From an uncultured Blastocatellia bacterium (GTDB lineage Bacteria > Acidobacteriota > Blastocatellia > HR10): a stretch of 60,636 nt of DNA. The stretch's first letter is position 1. Each line of letters begins with the position of its first letter. The notes below the pieces were generated by a model, which was given only the letters and a program-made list of their open reading frames with translations, searched no databases and was not told where the DNA came from. Shown here piece after piece: positions 51,012-60,636 of this stretch. The stretch spans positions 183,272 to 243,907 of the forward strand of contig CALHAI010000005.1 of the NCBI GenBank assembly GCA_937934295.1. Direction: 5' to 3'. A program made the translations under genes and the position numbers.

Positions 51012-52811
51012 TCAACTACCCTGCTTCACCAAGGCGGTCGCCACTTCGTACTTCCGCCGAAGCAACTCATTCAAACGCTCCTCCTCGCCCGGGCGAAGGT
51101 GCTCGATCTCCGCCTGCAGCGCGAACAGCTCGCGCTCCAAGCGGCGTCGGCGCAACCCGCGCAGGCTGCCGCGCGCTCGTTCCAACAACTCTTCTTGGGT
51201 TCCCGATACATCCGCCACCAGAGCGCGCTCCAGAAGATCGAGCGCGAACGGATCTTCGGCGAGCTGTTCCACCAACGCGGTGTAGCTCACGCACGTCGGA
51301 GCGAGCGTCCGCAGCAACTCGAAGATGCGCTCGCTCGCCAAGCCGCGCACGTCGTCCGGCTCCAGTTCGGCCAGCAGCTGCGCCCGCACCTTGTCGTCCG
51401 CATGGAGCAGGATCTCGAGCAAGAGACGCTCGGACTCCGTCACGTCAGGCGCGGCTTCCGCCGAAATCGGCTCGAGGACATCCTCGCCTCGATCGCCAGC
51501 GCTCAGCGCTCGACGGTATCGCTTCATGGCCTCTCGAACCAGCGCGCTCTCCATCCCCAACCGACCGGCCACGCGATCGGCGGTCGCGCTGCGCTCAATG
51601 GCATCGGGGATCCCGGCGACATAGGGGAGGACCAGCTTGAGCGCACGCGCTTGAATGGAGGGCGAGAGGGGGAACACGGCGCCCCGCAGCGCCTCATCCA
51701 GTAAAAAATCGAGGTAGTGCGCAGCGGCGGCGATGCGCTCCCGATAGGCCGCCGCACCGAAGCGCCGGACGAAGGAATCGGGATCTTCGCCCTCGGGCAA
51801 GCACACGATGGAGACCTCCAGCCCGCCGTGAATGAGTCGCTCCAAATTGCGCGACATGGCCTGCCGCCCAGCCACATCGGCATCGAAATTGAGCACGACG
51901 CGTTCGGCATATCGCCGGAGAAGACGCACGTGCTCATCGGTGAGCGCTGTCCCCAGCGTGGCCACGACATTCTCGATGCCATACTCCAGCAGCGCGAGCC
52001 AGTCGAAATATCCCTCGACGAGGATCGCCTGCCCCATGCGGCGAATGGCGTCGCGCGCGTCAAACAGACCGAAAAGATGCCGCCCCTTAGTATAGAGCGC
52101 CGTCTCCGGAGAATTCAGGTACTTGGGCTCCTCGGTCCCAAGCGCGCGACCGCCGAAGCCCACGATCCGCCCCTGGAGATCTCGGATCGGGAAGATGAGG
52201 CGGTGTCGGAACCGATCGTAATATCCCCGCCGATCCTCGCGCAGCACGACGAGCCCGCTGCGCTCCAACTCCTCGCGCGTCACCCGTCGGGCCAGCAAAT
52301 ACTCCGACAACGCCGTCCAACTCTCCGGCGCATAGCCTAAGTGAAAGCGACGGATTGCGTCTGGCGAGATGCCGCGCGCGGCCAGATACACGCGCGCGGC
52401 TTCCCCCTTGGGCTCGTGCAAACAGCGCTCGAAGAACTCGCATGCCCAGGCGTTGATCTGAGCGAGGCGACGCTGCCATTCGATCCGCGCTTCCCGATCC
52501 GATGTGCTCTTGTGCGCCGCCAAGGAAGGAATCGGAATGCCCTGCTTCTCGGCGATCAAACACACGGCCTCCCACCACGAGCATCCCTCCATCCGCATGA
52601 CGAATGCGAAGACATCACCTCCCTGCCCGCATCCGAAGCATTTGAAGATCTGCTTGACCGGATGGACGGCGAACGAGGGCGTGCGCTCGCGATGGAAGGG
52701 GCAAAGGGCCATGTAGTTGCTCCCTCGCTTCCGCAACACGACGTAGTCGGAGATGATCCGAACGATGTCCGTTTGCTCTCGCACGCGTTCGGCGAATTCT
52801 CGTGGCGTCAT
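51012..52811 (-). CDS. dnaG: DNA primase
   Basis: 599 residues from the ATG at 52811 (an ATG at 52832 adds 7). The CHC2-type zinc domain (CPFH at about 38-41, [13 protein letters not shown] at about 58-70) starts the protein. The catalytic core follows ([29 protein letters not shown] in part) with the TOPRIM motifs [10 protein letters not shown] (catalytic Glu) and LNFDADVAG (DxD). The C-terminal helicase-binding region is about 150 residues. It makes RNA primers at the replication fork. Upstream partner mutS2 ends 57 bases from the farthest start. Confidence 0.96.
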   Translation of the reverse strand: MTPREFAERVREQTDIVRIISDYVVLRKRGSNYMALCPFHRERTPSFAVHPVKQIFKCFGCGQGGDVFAFVMRMEGCSWWEAVCLIAEKQGIPIPSLAAHKSTSDREARIEWQRRLAQINAWACEFFERCLHEPKGEAARVYLAARGISPDAIRRFHLGYAPESWTALSEYLLARRVTREELERSGLVVLREDRRGYYDRFRHRLIFPIRDLQGRIVGFGGRALGTEEPKYLNSPETALYTKGRHLFGLFDARDAIRRMGQAILVEGYFDWLALLEYGIENVVATLGTALTDEHVRLLRRYAERVVLNFDADVAGRQAMSRNLERLIHGGLEVSIVCLPEGEDPDSFVRRFGAAAYRERIAAAAHYLDFLLDEALRGAVFPLSPSIQARALKLVLPYVAGIPDAIERSATADRVAGRLGMESALVREAMKRYRRALSAGDRGEDVLEPISAEAAPDVTESERLLLEILLHADDKVRAQLLAELEPDDVRGLASERIFELLRTLAPTCVSYTALVEQLAEDPFALDLLERALVADVSGTQEELLERARGSLRGLRRRRLERELFALQAEIEHLRPGEEERLNELLRRKYEVATALVKQGS

Positions 52812-52927
52812 CCGCTGACTTCCCCGGTTCATGGCGTCCGCACTGGCGCCTCCTCGTTCTTCACCCGGCAAGGATTCTAGATGAGCCGTCGTTCAAAAAG
52901 CAAGGGGGTTCGCCAAAGGGATCGCGC

Positions 52928-55333
52928 TCAGCGTTCGTTCAACTCGACGCGCGTCGCGCCATCGGCCGATGTCGGTTGAAATCGCACGACGTGTGGATGT
53001 CGTGACAAAAACTCGCGCACGGCCCGACGCAGTGTGCCCGAGCCAGCGCCGTGAATGATCGTCACCTCGCGCCGCTCGGCCAGATACGCGGCGTCCAGGA
53101 ATCGGTCCACCAACTCGAGCGCTTCTTCGACCGTCTTGCCGATGAGATTCAACTCCGAGGGCACGTCCGTGCGAGCGGCGAGCTGCACCTGGATGCCCTC
53201 ACTCGGTCGCCCGGCGGTCCCCGAGGTCGGTTCAAGGAGCACGTCCAGATCACTCACATCCGCGCGCACGCGCAGTGGACCGATATGCACAAGCACCTGC
53301 TCGGGCTCGATCTCCGCCACCACACCAATCTGATTCAAGCTTCGAACGCGCACGCGATCGCCAGGCTTCAAGGTGACTTCCTCGGCCGGAAGCAGGCGAG
53401 GCGTCGGCGAGGCCATCGGAGGTGTCTCGAAAGAGATGGCGCGCGCCTGCTGCCATACGTCCGATTTGAACTTCGCCACGCGGCGTTCGACAAGACGCCG
53501 TGCCTGGCGTCGCGCCTGCTCCTCGGCGATCTGATGGAGCAACTCTTCAGCGCGCTGAGAGACGGTCATGAGGAACTCGCGCAACATCATCTCGAACTGC
53601 TGCTGCCGCCGTTGCTCTCGCGCGAAGAATTCGCGCTGCAACTGCTCGTGGCGCTCGGCGACGGCCGCGCGTTCTTCCTCCAAGGCCATGCGTGCCGCGC
53701 ATTGCCGCTCCAGCTCTGCTCGCAGCCGATTCAAATAGCGATTCGCCTCCTGCTCGGAGGTGCTCAACTGCTTCCGCGCTTCGGCGAGGATCTCCTCCGG
53801 CAATCCCACGCGGCGCGCGATCTCCAACGCGCTGGAGGCTCCGGCCACGCCCGACCGCAAGCGATACGTCGGCTGCAAGCGCACCTCGTCGAACTCGACG
53901 GCCGCATTCACGACGCCAGGCGTGAGATACCCATAGGCCTTCAGCGCCGAATAATGCGTCGCGGCGACGACCATCGCGCCGCGCCGTCGGAAATAGTCCA
54001 CAATGGCGACCGCGAGCGCCGCGCCCTCTTCCGGATCCGTCCCCGTCCCCACTTCGTCAATGAGCACGAGCGCCGGCAGTCGCACCTGCTCGGCCATCTC
54101 CCTCACGCTCATGATATGCGCCGTGAAGGTCGAAAGGTTGGCCACCAACGACTGCCGATCTCCGATATCGGCGAGGATGCGCTGAAAGACCGAGAGCGTC
54201 GCCGCGCGCGCCGGAACAAACATCCCCGACTGCGCCATCAGGGCGAGGAGACCGATCGTCTTCACGGCGACGGTCTTCCCCCCGGCATTTGGCCCGCTGA
54301 TGATCAAGACGCGATGTTCGTCATCGAGAGCGACGGAGATTGGGACGATCGGCTCCCCGCGCTGCCGCAGGACGTGCTCCAAGAGCACATGTCGGGCCTC
54401 ATCGAGTGCGAGGGCATAGCGATCGGTCACCAGCTCCGGCTCCACGCAACGGAAATCGAGGGCCAGGCGCGCCTTGGCGCTCAACAGATCCAGCTCCGCG
54501 ATGAGCCGAGCCAACTTCTCCACCTGTGGCCGCTCCAGGCGCAGCCGCTCGCTCATCTCGCGCAGAATACGGGCGATCTCCGCCTGCTCTTGCTCGCGCC
54601 AGCGCACCAGTTCATTGTTTAACTCGATCGTCTCCAGCGGCTCGATGAAGACCGTCGCACCGCTTGAGGAGACGGCGTGCACGACGCCCGGCACCTGCGT
54701 GCGATGTGACGCGCGCACGGGGATCACGTAGCGCTCGTTGCGCAGCGTCACCCATTCATCCTGCACGATGCCCTCGGGGCTCGCGCGCATGATCTCTTCC
54801 AGCCGCCGATAGATGCGCGCGCGGAGCCGTTGGATCTGCTGCCGAATCTCCGATAACTCCGGGCTGGCCTGATCCGCCACCTCCCCACCCGGCAGGAGCT
54901 TCCCGCGCAAATGCCGCAGCAGCGGGCGCAAGTCCGGGATCTCGGCGATGAACGCCGCCAGATGCGGGTACTGGCGCCGCTGTCCGAGGACGGAAGCGCG
55001 CACGTCCTGCCCCACCTCAATGAGCGCGATCAGGTCCAAGATCTGCGTCGGCGACAAGGTGGCGTTCTCTATCCGTAACAGCCGCAGCGCTTCGGTCGGA
55101 TCGGCCACCCCCCCCAATCCGAATCCCGAATGCGCGCTGAGATACCGCACGGCATCGCTCACGAGCCGAAGCTGGCGCCGGATCTCCTCGGGATCGGTCA
55201 TCGGCCGAAGTCGTTCGGCCAGATGCCGGCCTCGCGGCGTCTGCGTCCGCTCCGCCAGAAGAGCCAACAACGCGTCATATTCGAGCGATTCGAAGGTCAA
55301 AGGCGTTATCGTGTCGTTCGTCGCGCCATCCAT
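52928..55333 (-). CDS. mutS2: MutS2 family endonuclease/ATPase
   Basis: 801 residues, typical MutS2 length. Core and clamp domains (about 1-320) lead to the ATPase with Walker A SGPNAGGKT, then VLIDEVGTGTDPEEG (Walker B) and a later ATHYSALK switch. A long coiled-coil segment (about 525-640) precedes the KOW-like DRVRVRSLNQIGVV and the C-terminal Smr nuclease domain (about 725-801) with the LDLHG-type motif as LNLIGKTVEEAL and IIHGAGSGTLR. It lacks the MutS mismatch-binding domain, as all MutS2 do. Roles include suppression of recombination or ribosome rescue. Its 5' end overlaps the peptidase gene by 28 bases. Confidence 0.95.
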   Translation of the reverse strand: MDGATNDTITPLTFESLEYDALLALLAERTQTPRGRHLAERLRPMTDPEEIRRQLRLVSDAVRYLSAHSGFGLGGVADPTEALRLLRIENATLSPTQILDLIALIEVGQDVRASVLGQRRQYPHLAAFIAEIPDLRPLLRHLRGKLLPGGEVADQASPELSEIRQQIQRLRARIYRRLEEIMRASPEGIVQDEWVTLRNERYVIPVRASHRTQVPGVVHAVSSSGATVFIEPLETIELNNELVRWREQEQAEIARILREMSERLRLERPQVEKLARLIAELDLLSAKARLALDFRCVEPELVTDRYALALDEARHVLLEHVLRQRGEPIVPISVALDDEHRVLIISGPNAGGKTVAVKTIGLLALMAQSGMFVPARAATLSVFQRILADIGDRQSLVANLSTFTAHIMSVREMAEQVRLPALVLIDEVGTGTDPEEGAALAVAIVDYFRRRGAMVVAATHYSALKAYGYLTPGVVNAAVEFDEVRLQPTYRLRSGVAGASSALEIARRVGLPEEILAEARKQLSTSEQEANRYLNRLRAELERQCAARMALEEERAAVAERHEQLQREFFAREQRRQQQFEMMLREFLMTVSQRAEELLHQIAEEQARRQARRLVERRVAKFKSDVWQQARAISFETPPMASPTPRLLPAEEVTLKPGDRVRVRSLNQIGVVAEIEPEQVLVHIGPLRVRADVSDLDVLLEPTSGTAGRPSEGIQVQLAARTDVPSELNLIGKTVEEALELVDRFLDAAYLAERREVTIIHGAGSGTLRRAVREFLSRHPHVVRFQPTSADGATRVELNER

Positions 55334-56664
55334 CGCTCAACCTCTTCCGGCGCGCTCGGGATATGGGCCGAGAGTTTCACCAAGCCCGTCTCTGTGACCA
55401 GATACATGTCCTCGATGCGCACGCCGATCTGTTCATCGGGCAGATAGATGCCCGGCTCGATCGTGATCACCACGCCGGGGACAAGCGGCTTGCTGTAATC
55501 GCCGACGTCATGCACATCGAGGCCGACGTAGTGCCCGAGGCCATGAATGAAGAAGCGATCGAGCGTCTGTCCATCGCGGGAGCGCAGTGGGCTCTCCCGC
55601 AGGAAGCGACGCGCGACCTCCTGCAGCTCGCGCATCGTCGTCTGACCGGGACGGAAAGCGGCCTCAGCCGCCTTTTGCGCGCCCAGCACGAGCGCATAAA
55701 TCTGCCGTTGCCGGTCGGTGAAGCGACCACTGGCTGGATAGGTGCGCGTGATGTCGGCCGTGTAGTATTCGTACTCGGCCCCGATGTCCACGACGACGAG
55801 ATCGCCGGCGGCGATCAGCCGACGGTTCGCTTGATAATGCAAGATCGTGGAGTTCGGGCCAGACCCGATGATCGGCGGGAAGCCCGCGCGCCGCGCGCCG
55901 TTTCTCAAGAATGTGGCCATGACGAGCGCTTCCAGCTCGTACTCGAACATCCCGGGTCGCAGCGCGCGCGCGACCTCGCGATGCGCTTCGGCTGTGATGC
56001 GCACGGCTTCGCGCAAGAGCGCGAGTTCGGCTGGCGATTTGATCCGTCGAAGCTCGGCCAGCAGCGGTCGGACGTCGCGCACCTCGACACCTTGGCGAAA
56101 GCGCTCGATGAACGCCCGCTCGCGGCTGAACGGCGCCGAGGGCCCGGAAGGAACGACCGTGTAGATCACCTGCGCGCGCTCGAGCATCTTCGACAGTTCG
56201 TTCTCAAACGCCGTCGTCGGCAATGCGCGCTGGACGCCGAATTCCGACACGGCCTCCTCGGGCCCGACCTTAGGTCCCGTCCACCGCTCGCGCGCCGGAT
56301 TGCGCGGCGGCAGAAAGAGCACTTCCCGCACTTTCTCGGGACCATACCCCTTGGGAATCAACGCGAGGATCGCCCCCGGAATCTCCACGCCCGTCAGATA
56401 CATGAAATAGCTCCGCTGGCGAAACTTCTGCTCGACCTCGCTGTCCTCCTCCTCGGTCTTCCCCGAAAGGAGCACGATCCCTTCCGGGACAAGCTCCATC
56501 AAGCGTTCGCGCCGCTGCTGATATTCCTCGATCGCGATGCCGGCCAGCGTCTTCCCGCTCGGACTCGCTTTCTGCGCCACTGTCCCGGTCGAACCGAATG
56601 GCGCGAGGAGCCCGACGAGCGCCGCACCGATGATCAGAATTTGAAGGATGAGACGTCGTCGCAT
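55306..56664 (-). CDS. Secreted Xaa-Pro aminopeptidase (M24B)
   Basis: 452 residues from the ATG at 56664, where a signal peptide begins (MRRRLILQILIIGAALVGLL, cleavage near TVA-QK at 30). An N-terminal creatinase-like domain (about 42-200) precedes the pita-bread catalytic domain with its metal ligands: VVVDIGAEY (Asp), TADITRTYP (Asp), HGLGHYVGLDVHD (His), ITIEPGIYLP (Glu) and GVRIEDMY (Glu). It removes N-terminal residues before proline. The signal peptide suggests periplasmic action, unlike E. coli PepP. Upstream open reading into the glycosyltransferase gene is not part of the gene. Confidence 0.94.
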   Translation of the reverse strand: MRRRLILQILIIGAALVGLLAPFGSTGTVAQKASPSGKTLAGIAIEEYQQRRERLMELVPEGIVLLSGKTEEEDSEVEQKFRQRSYFMYLTGVEIPGAILALIPKGYGPEKVREVLFLPPRNPARERWTGPKVGPEEAVSEFGVQRALPTTAFENELSKMLERAQVIYTVVPSGPSAPFSRERAFIERFRQGVEVRDVRPLLAELRRIKSPAELALLREAVRITAEAHREVARALRPGMFEYELEALVMATFLRNGARRAGFPPIIGSGPNSTILHYQANRRLIAAGDLVVVDIGAEYEYYTADITRTYPASGRFTDRQRQIYALVLGAQKAAEAAFRPGQTTMRELQEVARRFLRESPLRSRDGQTLDRFFIHGLGHYVGLDVHDVGDYSKPLVPGVVITIEPGIYLPDEQIGVRIEDMYLVTETGLVKLSAHIPSAPEEVERWMARRTTR

Positions 56665-56705
56665 AGTCGTTTCTCCCGCCGGATCATTCATCCCCAAAGG
56701 GCGCT

Positions 56706-58313
56706 TCATCGGATCGCGCGCGCGACCGCGCGCCCTTGGATGATGGAGAATGCTCCCGTGAACCCATAGCCCAGAAAGAAGAGGACGAGGAATGGGATCG
56801 CCCCATAAATCTGCATCCGAGTCGCATAGGAGATGACGAAGACGAAGTAGAGGGCGAGCGCTAACTCGAAGAAGGGGGTGAGATCGTGACGGAACGTGTA
56901 GCGCTTGCTCTTCCATTCATCGCGCCGGGACTCGATCTTAAACTTCGGCGTACGCGCAAACGGCGAATGCACGCCGAGGAACGCTTCCAACGCCGCGCGG
57001 GCATTGTTGAGCGCCAGTCCGATCCCCACGGCCATCACCAACGGGAGATATTTCACCTGCCGTTTCCAATCGGGATAGAGATGCCAGATGGCCACGCCGT
57101 AGAAGGCGATCACCGACATGGTGGCGAAGAGCAAGATCGGCACGTCCAGGACGAGCAAATGAAACCATCCTTGATTGAACCGCGCGATCAAGACCGGCCA
57201 GTGTAGCAGGCTGAGGAGGATGACCAGCGGCGCGTTCGCATTATTGGTACAGCGGAAGAACAATTCGAGCTTGACGGACCACGGGAGCGGGCTTCGGAAG
57301 ATGCGCCCGATGAGCTTGAAGCCGACTTGCAGCACACCCTTGGCCCATCGGTGCTGCTGGACCTTGAAGGCGTTCATGTCCACGGGCAGCTCCGAGGGGA
57401 TATCCTCATCGAGCAGATAGACGAATTTCCAGCCGAACAATTGGGCGCGATAGCTGAGGTCCGTATCCTCGGCCAACGTATCGTGCTGCCATCCGCCGCT
57501 CCACTCGATGGCCGTGCGCCGCCACATCCCGGCCGTGCCGTTGAAGTTGAAGAAGCCGCCGGAGCGACTGCGCGCCGTCTGCTCCACGACGAAATGGCCG
57601 TCGAGCATGATCTGCTGAATGCGCGTCAGGAGATTGTAACCGGCATTGATGTAGCTCCAGCGCATCTGCACCATGCCGACCTGCGGGTCCGTGAAATAAT
57701 GGACCATCTTGCGCAGACAATCGGGGCGAGGGATGAAATCAGCGTCGAAGATGGCGATCAGCTCGCCGCAAGCGAGCGACAGACCGAAAGCCAGCGCTCC
57801 AGCCTTGAAGCCCCGACGCTCCCCCCGGCGGAGGTAGACGATGTCATATCCCTCAGCGCGATACTGCTCGACCAGACGCTGGCAGAGCTCCGACGTCTCG
57901 TCAGTCGAATCGTCGAGGACCTGAATCTCCAACCGATCGCGAGGATAATCCAACCAAGTCACGGCGCGGATGAGTCGCTCGACGACGTACATCTCATTGT
58001 AGATGGGCAATTGCACCGTCACGCACGGCAATTCGGCCTCGGCGAACATCCTCTTGGGCTGCGGCCGGTAGTGGCGATATCGGAGGAAGAGAAAGACGAG
58101 ACGGAACCGATAGACACCGTAGATCGAAAGCAGCAGGAGGATGCCGAAGTAGGTGCCCATTATCACCCAATCGAAGGCATCCGCATGATAGAGGTAGCTG
58201 ATGTTCGAGTGGGCACCGCCCTCGCCGAGCACGCGCCGCACGATCTCCGGAATCGGCTCCGGCGGCACCAACTCCAGGTGGTTCGCGAACGAAGAGAATC
58301 CCGCATCCCCCAT
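56706..58313 (-). CDS. Family 2 glycosyltransferase, cellulose-synthase/mannan-synthase-like
   Basis: 535 residues. A membrane segment (about 48-66) precedes a cytosolic GT-A domain with the processive GT2 residues: Asp134-Asp135 (VLDDSTDET), DAD (190-192), Glu282-Asp283 (AEDTDLSYR) and QQHRW (319-323). Four to five C-terminal membrane segments follow. This is the CslA/beta-mannan-synthase-like branch common in Acidobacteriota. It probably makes an exported polysaccharide or glycolipid headgroup; the sugar is not deducible. No PilZ or BcsB-type partner is adjacent. A promoter (TTGACA/TAGAAT) lies 49-76 bases upstream. Confidence 0.9.
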   Translation of the reverse strand: MGDAGFSSFANHLELVPPEPIPEIVRRVLGEGGAHSNISYLYHADAFDWVIMGTYFGILLLLSIYGVYRFRLVFLFLRYRHYRPQPKRMFAEAELPCVTVQLPIYNEMYVVERLIRAVTWLDYPRDRLEIQVLDDSTDETSELCQRLVEQYRAEGYDIVYLRRGERRGFKAGALAFGLSLACGELIAIFDADFIPRPDCLRKMVHYFTDPQVGMVQMRWSYINAGYNLLTRIQQIMLDGHFVVEQTARSRSGGFFNFNGTAGMWRRTAIEWSGGWQHDTLAEDTDLSYRAQLFGWKFVYLLDEDIPSELPVDMNAFKVQQHRWAKGVLQVGFKLIGRIFRSPLPWSVKLELFFRCTNNANAPLVILLSLLHWPVLIARFNQGWFHLLVLDVPILLFATMSVIAFYGVAIWHLYPDWKRQVKYLPLVMAVGIGLALNNARAALEAFLGVHSPFARTPKFKIESRRDEWKSKRYTFRHDLTPFFELALALYFVFVISYATRMQIYGAIPFLVLFFLGYGFTGAFSIIQGRAVARAIR

Positions 58314-58361
58314 ACGCTCCTCGCTCTCCGCATCTTGGCACGCACGCGCACACCGCGATTA

Positions 58362-58389
58362 ATTCTACACCGCTCAGGGGGGATGTCAA
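58362..58389 (-). promoter_or_regulatory. Sigma-70 promoter for the glycosyltransferase gene
   Basis: On the minus strand TTGACA (58389-58384), a 16-base spacer and TAGAAT (58367-58362): 11 of 12 consensus matches. The expected start is near 58355, giving a leader of about 40 bases. Confidence 0.75.
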
Positions 58390-58434
58390 CGATCCCGAAG
58401 GAGAGCGCGGTGGAGGACCGCCGCCACCTTCGGA

Positions 58435-58440
58435 TATACT
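58435..58440 (+). promoter_or_regulatory. -10-like box just before recG
   Basis: TATACT ends 9 bases before the recG ATG, so transcription would begin about 2-3 bases from the start codon. No Shine-Dalgarno sequence or good -35 box is visible. Candidate leaderless promoter. Confidence 0.4.
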
Positions 58441-58449
58441 TTACCCCTC

Positions 58450-60618
58450 ATGGCGGGATCGAAGATGAGCGCGCTCTCGCTCCAGATGCCACTTGTCCGT
58501 CTGCATCAGTGCCGGATTCCGCGCGTGGGGCCACAGCGGGCGCGCGCGTTGGCCGCCGCCCTGGCCGATTTCCTCGGCCTCTCCGATCCGCAACAGGTCA
58601 CGGTCGAAGACCTCCTCCTCTACTTGCCCTTGCGATACGAGGATCGCTCGCATCTGGCGCGCATCGTCGAATTGCGCGAGAACATGTGGGCCTCCATCGA
58701 AGTCGTCGTGCGCGTCACCGGCAGCTATGCGGTGAAAGGCGGGCAGTTGACGATCTTCGAACTCTCGGCCACCGATGAGACGGGGCAGATTCGCGCCTTC
58801 TGGTGGAATCGCCCGTGGTTGGAGAAGGCCCTTCCGCGCGGCGCGCGCGTGATCCTCTACGGACAATGGCGCTACAATGCCCCACGGCGTTGCTTCGAGG
58901 CCGAGAATCCCGACTTCGAGGTCCTCACTGAAGCGGACGACCTCGCGGCGGCGATCCACACTGGGCGGCGCGTCCCGGTCTATCGGAAGCTGGGACCATT
59001 CACGACGCGACCGCTGCGCGCGATCCTCTACCATCTTGTGCAGCCGCTCACGGCCGAGAGCGTGCCGGAGATGCTGCCGGAGGAGACGCTCCGGCGTCTG
59101 CACCTCATCCCGCGACATGAAGCGCTGCGACGAGTTCATTTCCCCGACGAGGAGACGCCGCTTGAGGACTACAACGAGGCGCGGTCGCCGGCCCACCGCC
59201 GATTGATCTTCGAGGAATTCCTGCGTCTCCAACTCGCCCTGGGGCGGCGCCGAGAAGAGCGCGAGCGTTCGCCGAAAGGCCCGCGCATCCGCGTGGACGA
59301 TCGCATCCGCGAGATTGTGCGCGCGATTTTGCCCTTTCGTCTGACCGAGGGTCAGCGACACGCGCTGCGCGAGATCGTGCGGGACATGTGCTCGTCGCGG
59401 CCGATGAACCGCCTGTTGCAAGGGGACGTCGGCAGCGGCAAGACAATCGTCGCCCTTCTGGCGATGATCGTCGCCGTCGAGAACGGCTATCAGGCGGCGC
59501 TGATGGTCCCCACCGAGATCCTCGCCGAGCAGCACGCGCGGAACATCAAACGGCTGCTCGCCCATACCCCCTATCGCGTCGAGCTGTTGACGGGCAGTCT
59601 GCGGAATACCGAGAAGCGCGAGCTTCATGAAGCCCTCTCGCGCGGCGAGATTCAGATCGTCATCGGCACGCACGCTCTCATTCAGGAAGGTGTGCGCTTT
59701 CACAACCTGGGCCTCGTCGTCATCGACGAGCAACATCGCTTTGGCGTCCTGCAGCGCGCGGAATTGATCCGGCGCGGCTATAACCCGGATGTCCTCGTGA
59801 TGACGGCCACGCCGATCCCGCGCTCGCTGGCGATGACCGTCTACGGTGATCTCGACATCTCGATCATTCGCGACCTCCCGCCGGGACGCACGCCCGTCCG
59901 GACCTTCCTCCGAACGGAAGAGGCGCGACCAGCGATCTATCAATTCATCGCCACACAAGTGCGCGCCGGACGCCAAGTCTACATCGTTTATCCTCTCGTC
60001 GAAGAGTCCGAGAAGATGGACCTGCTGAACGCCACGCAAATGGCCGAGCATCTACAGAGGGTCATCTTCCCCGAGTTCCGCGTTGGTCTGCTGCATGGGA
60101 AGATGCGTCCGGCCGAGAAGGATGACGTCATGCGCCGATTTCTCGCTCGAGAGATCGACATCCTCGTCGCGACGACCGTTATCGAGGTCGGCGTGGATGT
60201 GCCCAATGCGACGGTCATGCTCATCGAGCATGCGGAGCGTTTCGGATTGGCGCAACTGCACCAACTGCGCGGGCGTGTGGGCCGCGGCGCAGCCGAATCC
60301 TACTGCATCCTCCTGGCCCATGACCTGGCGACGCCGGAGGCGCGCGAACGCCTGCGGGTGATGGTCGAGACCACCGATGGCTTCAAGATCGCGGAGAAAG
60401 ATTTGGAGATTCGCGGCCCGGGCGAGCTGATGGGGACGCGACAATCGGGCGCGCCGATCTTCCGCATCGCTCATCTCGTCCGCGATCAGAGTCTGCTCGA
60501 ACTGGCGCGGCGCGAAGCCCGCTTCCTCCTGACCCGGCGGTCGCAGCTCCCCGAACTCAAGGCGCTGCTTGATGAGATTCGCCGACAACCGCAGTACGGC
60601 CTGACGTCCATCGGCTGA
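58450..60618 (+). CDS. recG: ATP-dependent DNA helicase RecG
   Basis: 722 residues, complete, ending 18 bases before the window edge. N-terminal helical/HhH part (about 14-50), the wedge OB fold (about 70-170: ASIEVVVRVTGSYAV, GQIRAFWWNRPW, RVILYGQWR), helicase domain 1 with Walker A GDVGSGKT (325-332), DEQH (VIDEQHRFGVLQ) and TATPIPRSLAMT, helicase domain 2 with LLHGKMRPAEKDDVM, TTVIEVGVDVPNA and QLHQLRGRVGRG. It regresses stalled forks and resolves branched DNA. In-frame ATGs at 58465 and 58486 are possible alternative starts. Confidence 0.97.
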   Translation: MAGSKMSALSLQMPLVRLHQCRIPRVGPQRARALAAALADFLGLSDPQQVTVEDLLLYLPLRYEDRSHLARIVELRENMWASIEVVVRVTGSYAVKGGQLTIFELSATDETGQIRAFWWNRPWLEKALPRGARVILYGQWRYNAPRRCFEAENPDFEVLTEADDLAAAIHTGRRVPVYRKLGPFTTRPLRAILYHLVQPLTAESVPEMLPEETLRRLHLIPRHEALRRVHFPDEETPLEDYNEARSPAHRRLIFEEFLRLQLALGRRREERERSPKGPRIRVDDRIREIVRAILPFRLTEGQRHALREIVRDMCSSRPMNRLLQGDVGSGKTIVALLAMIVAVENGYQAALMVPTEILAEQHARNIKRLLAHTPYRVELLTGSLRNTEKRELHEALSRGEIQIVIGTHALIQEGVRFHNLGLVVIDEQHRFGVLQRAELIRRGYNPDVLVMTATPIPRSLAMTVYGDLDISIIRDLPPGRTPVRTFLRTEEARPAIYQFIATQVRAGRQVYIVYPLVEESEKMDLLNATQMAEHLQRVIFPEFRVGLLHGKMRPAEKDDVMRRFLAREIDILVATTVIEVGVDVPNATVMLIEHAERFGLAQLHQLRGRVGRGAAESYCILLAHDLATPEARERLRVMVETTDGFKIAEKDLEIRGPGELMGTRQSGAPIFRIAHLVRDQSLLELARREARFLLTRRSQLPELKALLDEIRRQPQYGLTSIG

Positions 60619-60636
60619 GCGGCGCAGGATCCCCCC

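Noticed and set aside
53051..54622. 523-codon antisense frame inside mutS2
   Set aside because: Fully contained in mutS2, whose motifs are intact; composition is that of a GC-driven shadow.
57327..58778. 483-codon frame running from the glycosyltransferase into recG
   Set aside because: It crosses a divergent promoter region and two real genes; no domain content.
58441..60051. 536-codon antisense frame inside recG
   Set aside because: Complement of all RecG helicase motifs; no independent evidence.

Overview
The window is a GC-rich, gene-dense bacterial chromosome segment with about 46 genes, mostly housekeeping. It looks like a Gram-negative organism: there is a TonB-dependent receptor, an MlaE/MlaD lipid-transport pair, a flippase with a methyltransferase, PBP1A and several c-type cytochromes. 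The gene mix suggests Acidobacteriota, perhaps Blastocatellia-like. It includes TonB receptors and secreted proteins with carboxypeptidase-regulatory-like domains, a bacterial archaemetzincin, Asp-box proteins and a cohesin/dockerin metalloprotease. That taxonomic placement is inferred from gene content, not from a search.

Layout. 1-4.2 kb (+): the tail of a c-type cytochrome, a histidine kinase with haem-c-type motifs in its periplasmic domain, its NtrC-family response regulator, an archaemetzincin and a HypA-like zinc protein. 4.2-7.0 kb (-): ptb-buk (butyryl-CoA to butyrate) and a pentahaem cytochrome. 7.4-7.7 kb: an initiator tRNA with a consensus promoter, then a 33-codon remnant of a hydantoinase-type gene. 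7.75-10.1 kb (-): a TonB receptor behind a Fur-like site. 10.3-14.7 kb (+): thiolase, a secreted repeat protein, 3-hydroxybutyryl-CoA dehydrogenase and crotonase, which with ptb-buk cover most of the acetyl-CoA/butyrate route. 14.8-20.4 kb: a PII-like protein (-), dnaE and gatB (+). 20.4-22 kb (-): a degraded Rieske gene, tenA and a membrane protein. 22-26 kb: flippase, methyltransferase, nagA. 25.5-29.2 kb (+): an overlapping set of an unknown gene, mogA/moaB and PBP1A. 29.2-33.3 kb: a UbiB-type kinase (-) and tdh-kbl (+).

33.4-36.4 kb (-): a dihaem peroxidase and mlaE-mlaD with no adjacent mlaF. 36.6-37.5 kb (+): an unrecognised secreted protein. 37.5-39.4 kb (-): ECF sigma factor, anti-sigma factor and a Spy-like protein. 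39.6-41.9 kb (+): an M28 peptidase and tlyA. 41.9-48 kb (-): a secreted cohesin/dockerin metalloprotease overlapping an Asp-box repeat protein. 48-49 kb (-): a zinc-ribbon membrane protein and its frameshifted paralogue. 49.2-58.3 kb (-): rpoD, dnaG, mutS2, a periplasmic Xaa-Pro peptidase and a cellulose-synthase-like glycosyltransferase. 58.4-60.6 kb (+): recG, complete.

Most notable: the metalloprotease carries two cohesin-like modules, a dockerin and what reads as a third, diverged cohesin in one chain. Next are the haem-motif sensor kinase with archaemetzincin and a HypA homologue lacking the nickel-binding His2, and a Rieske gene that has lost three of four cluster ligands and its reading frame. 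Others are exact 34-residue periodicity in MlaD and several genes whose -10-like box sits just upstream of the start codon. I saw no CRISPR array, insertion sequence or phage gene.
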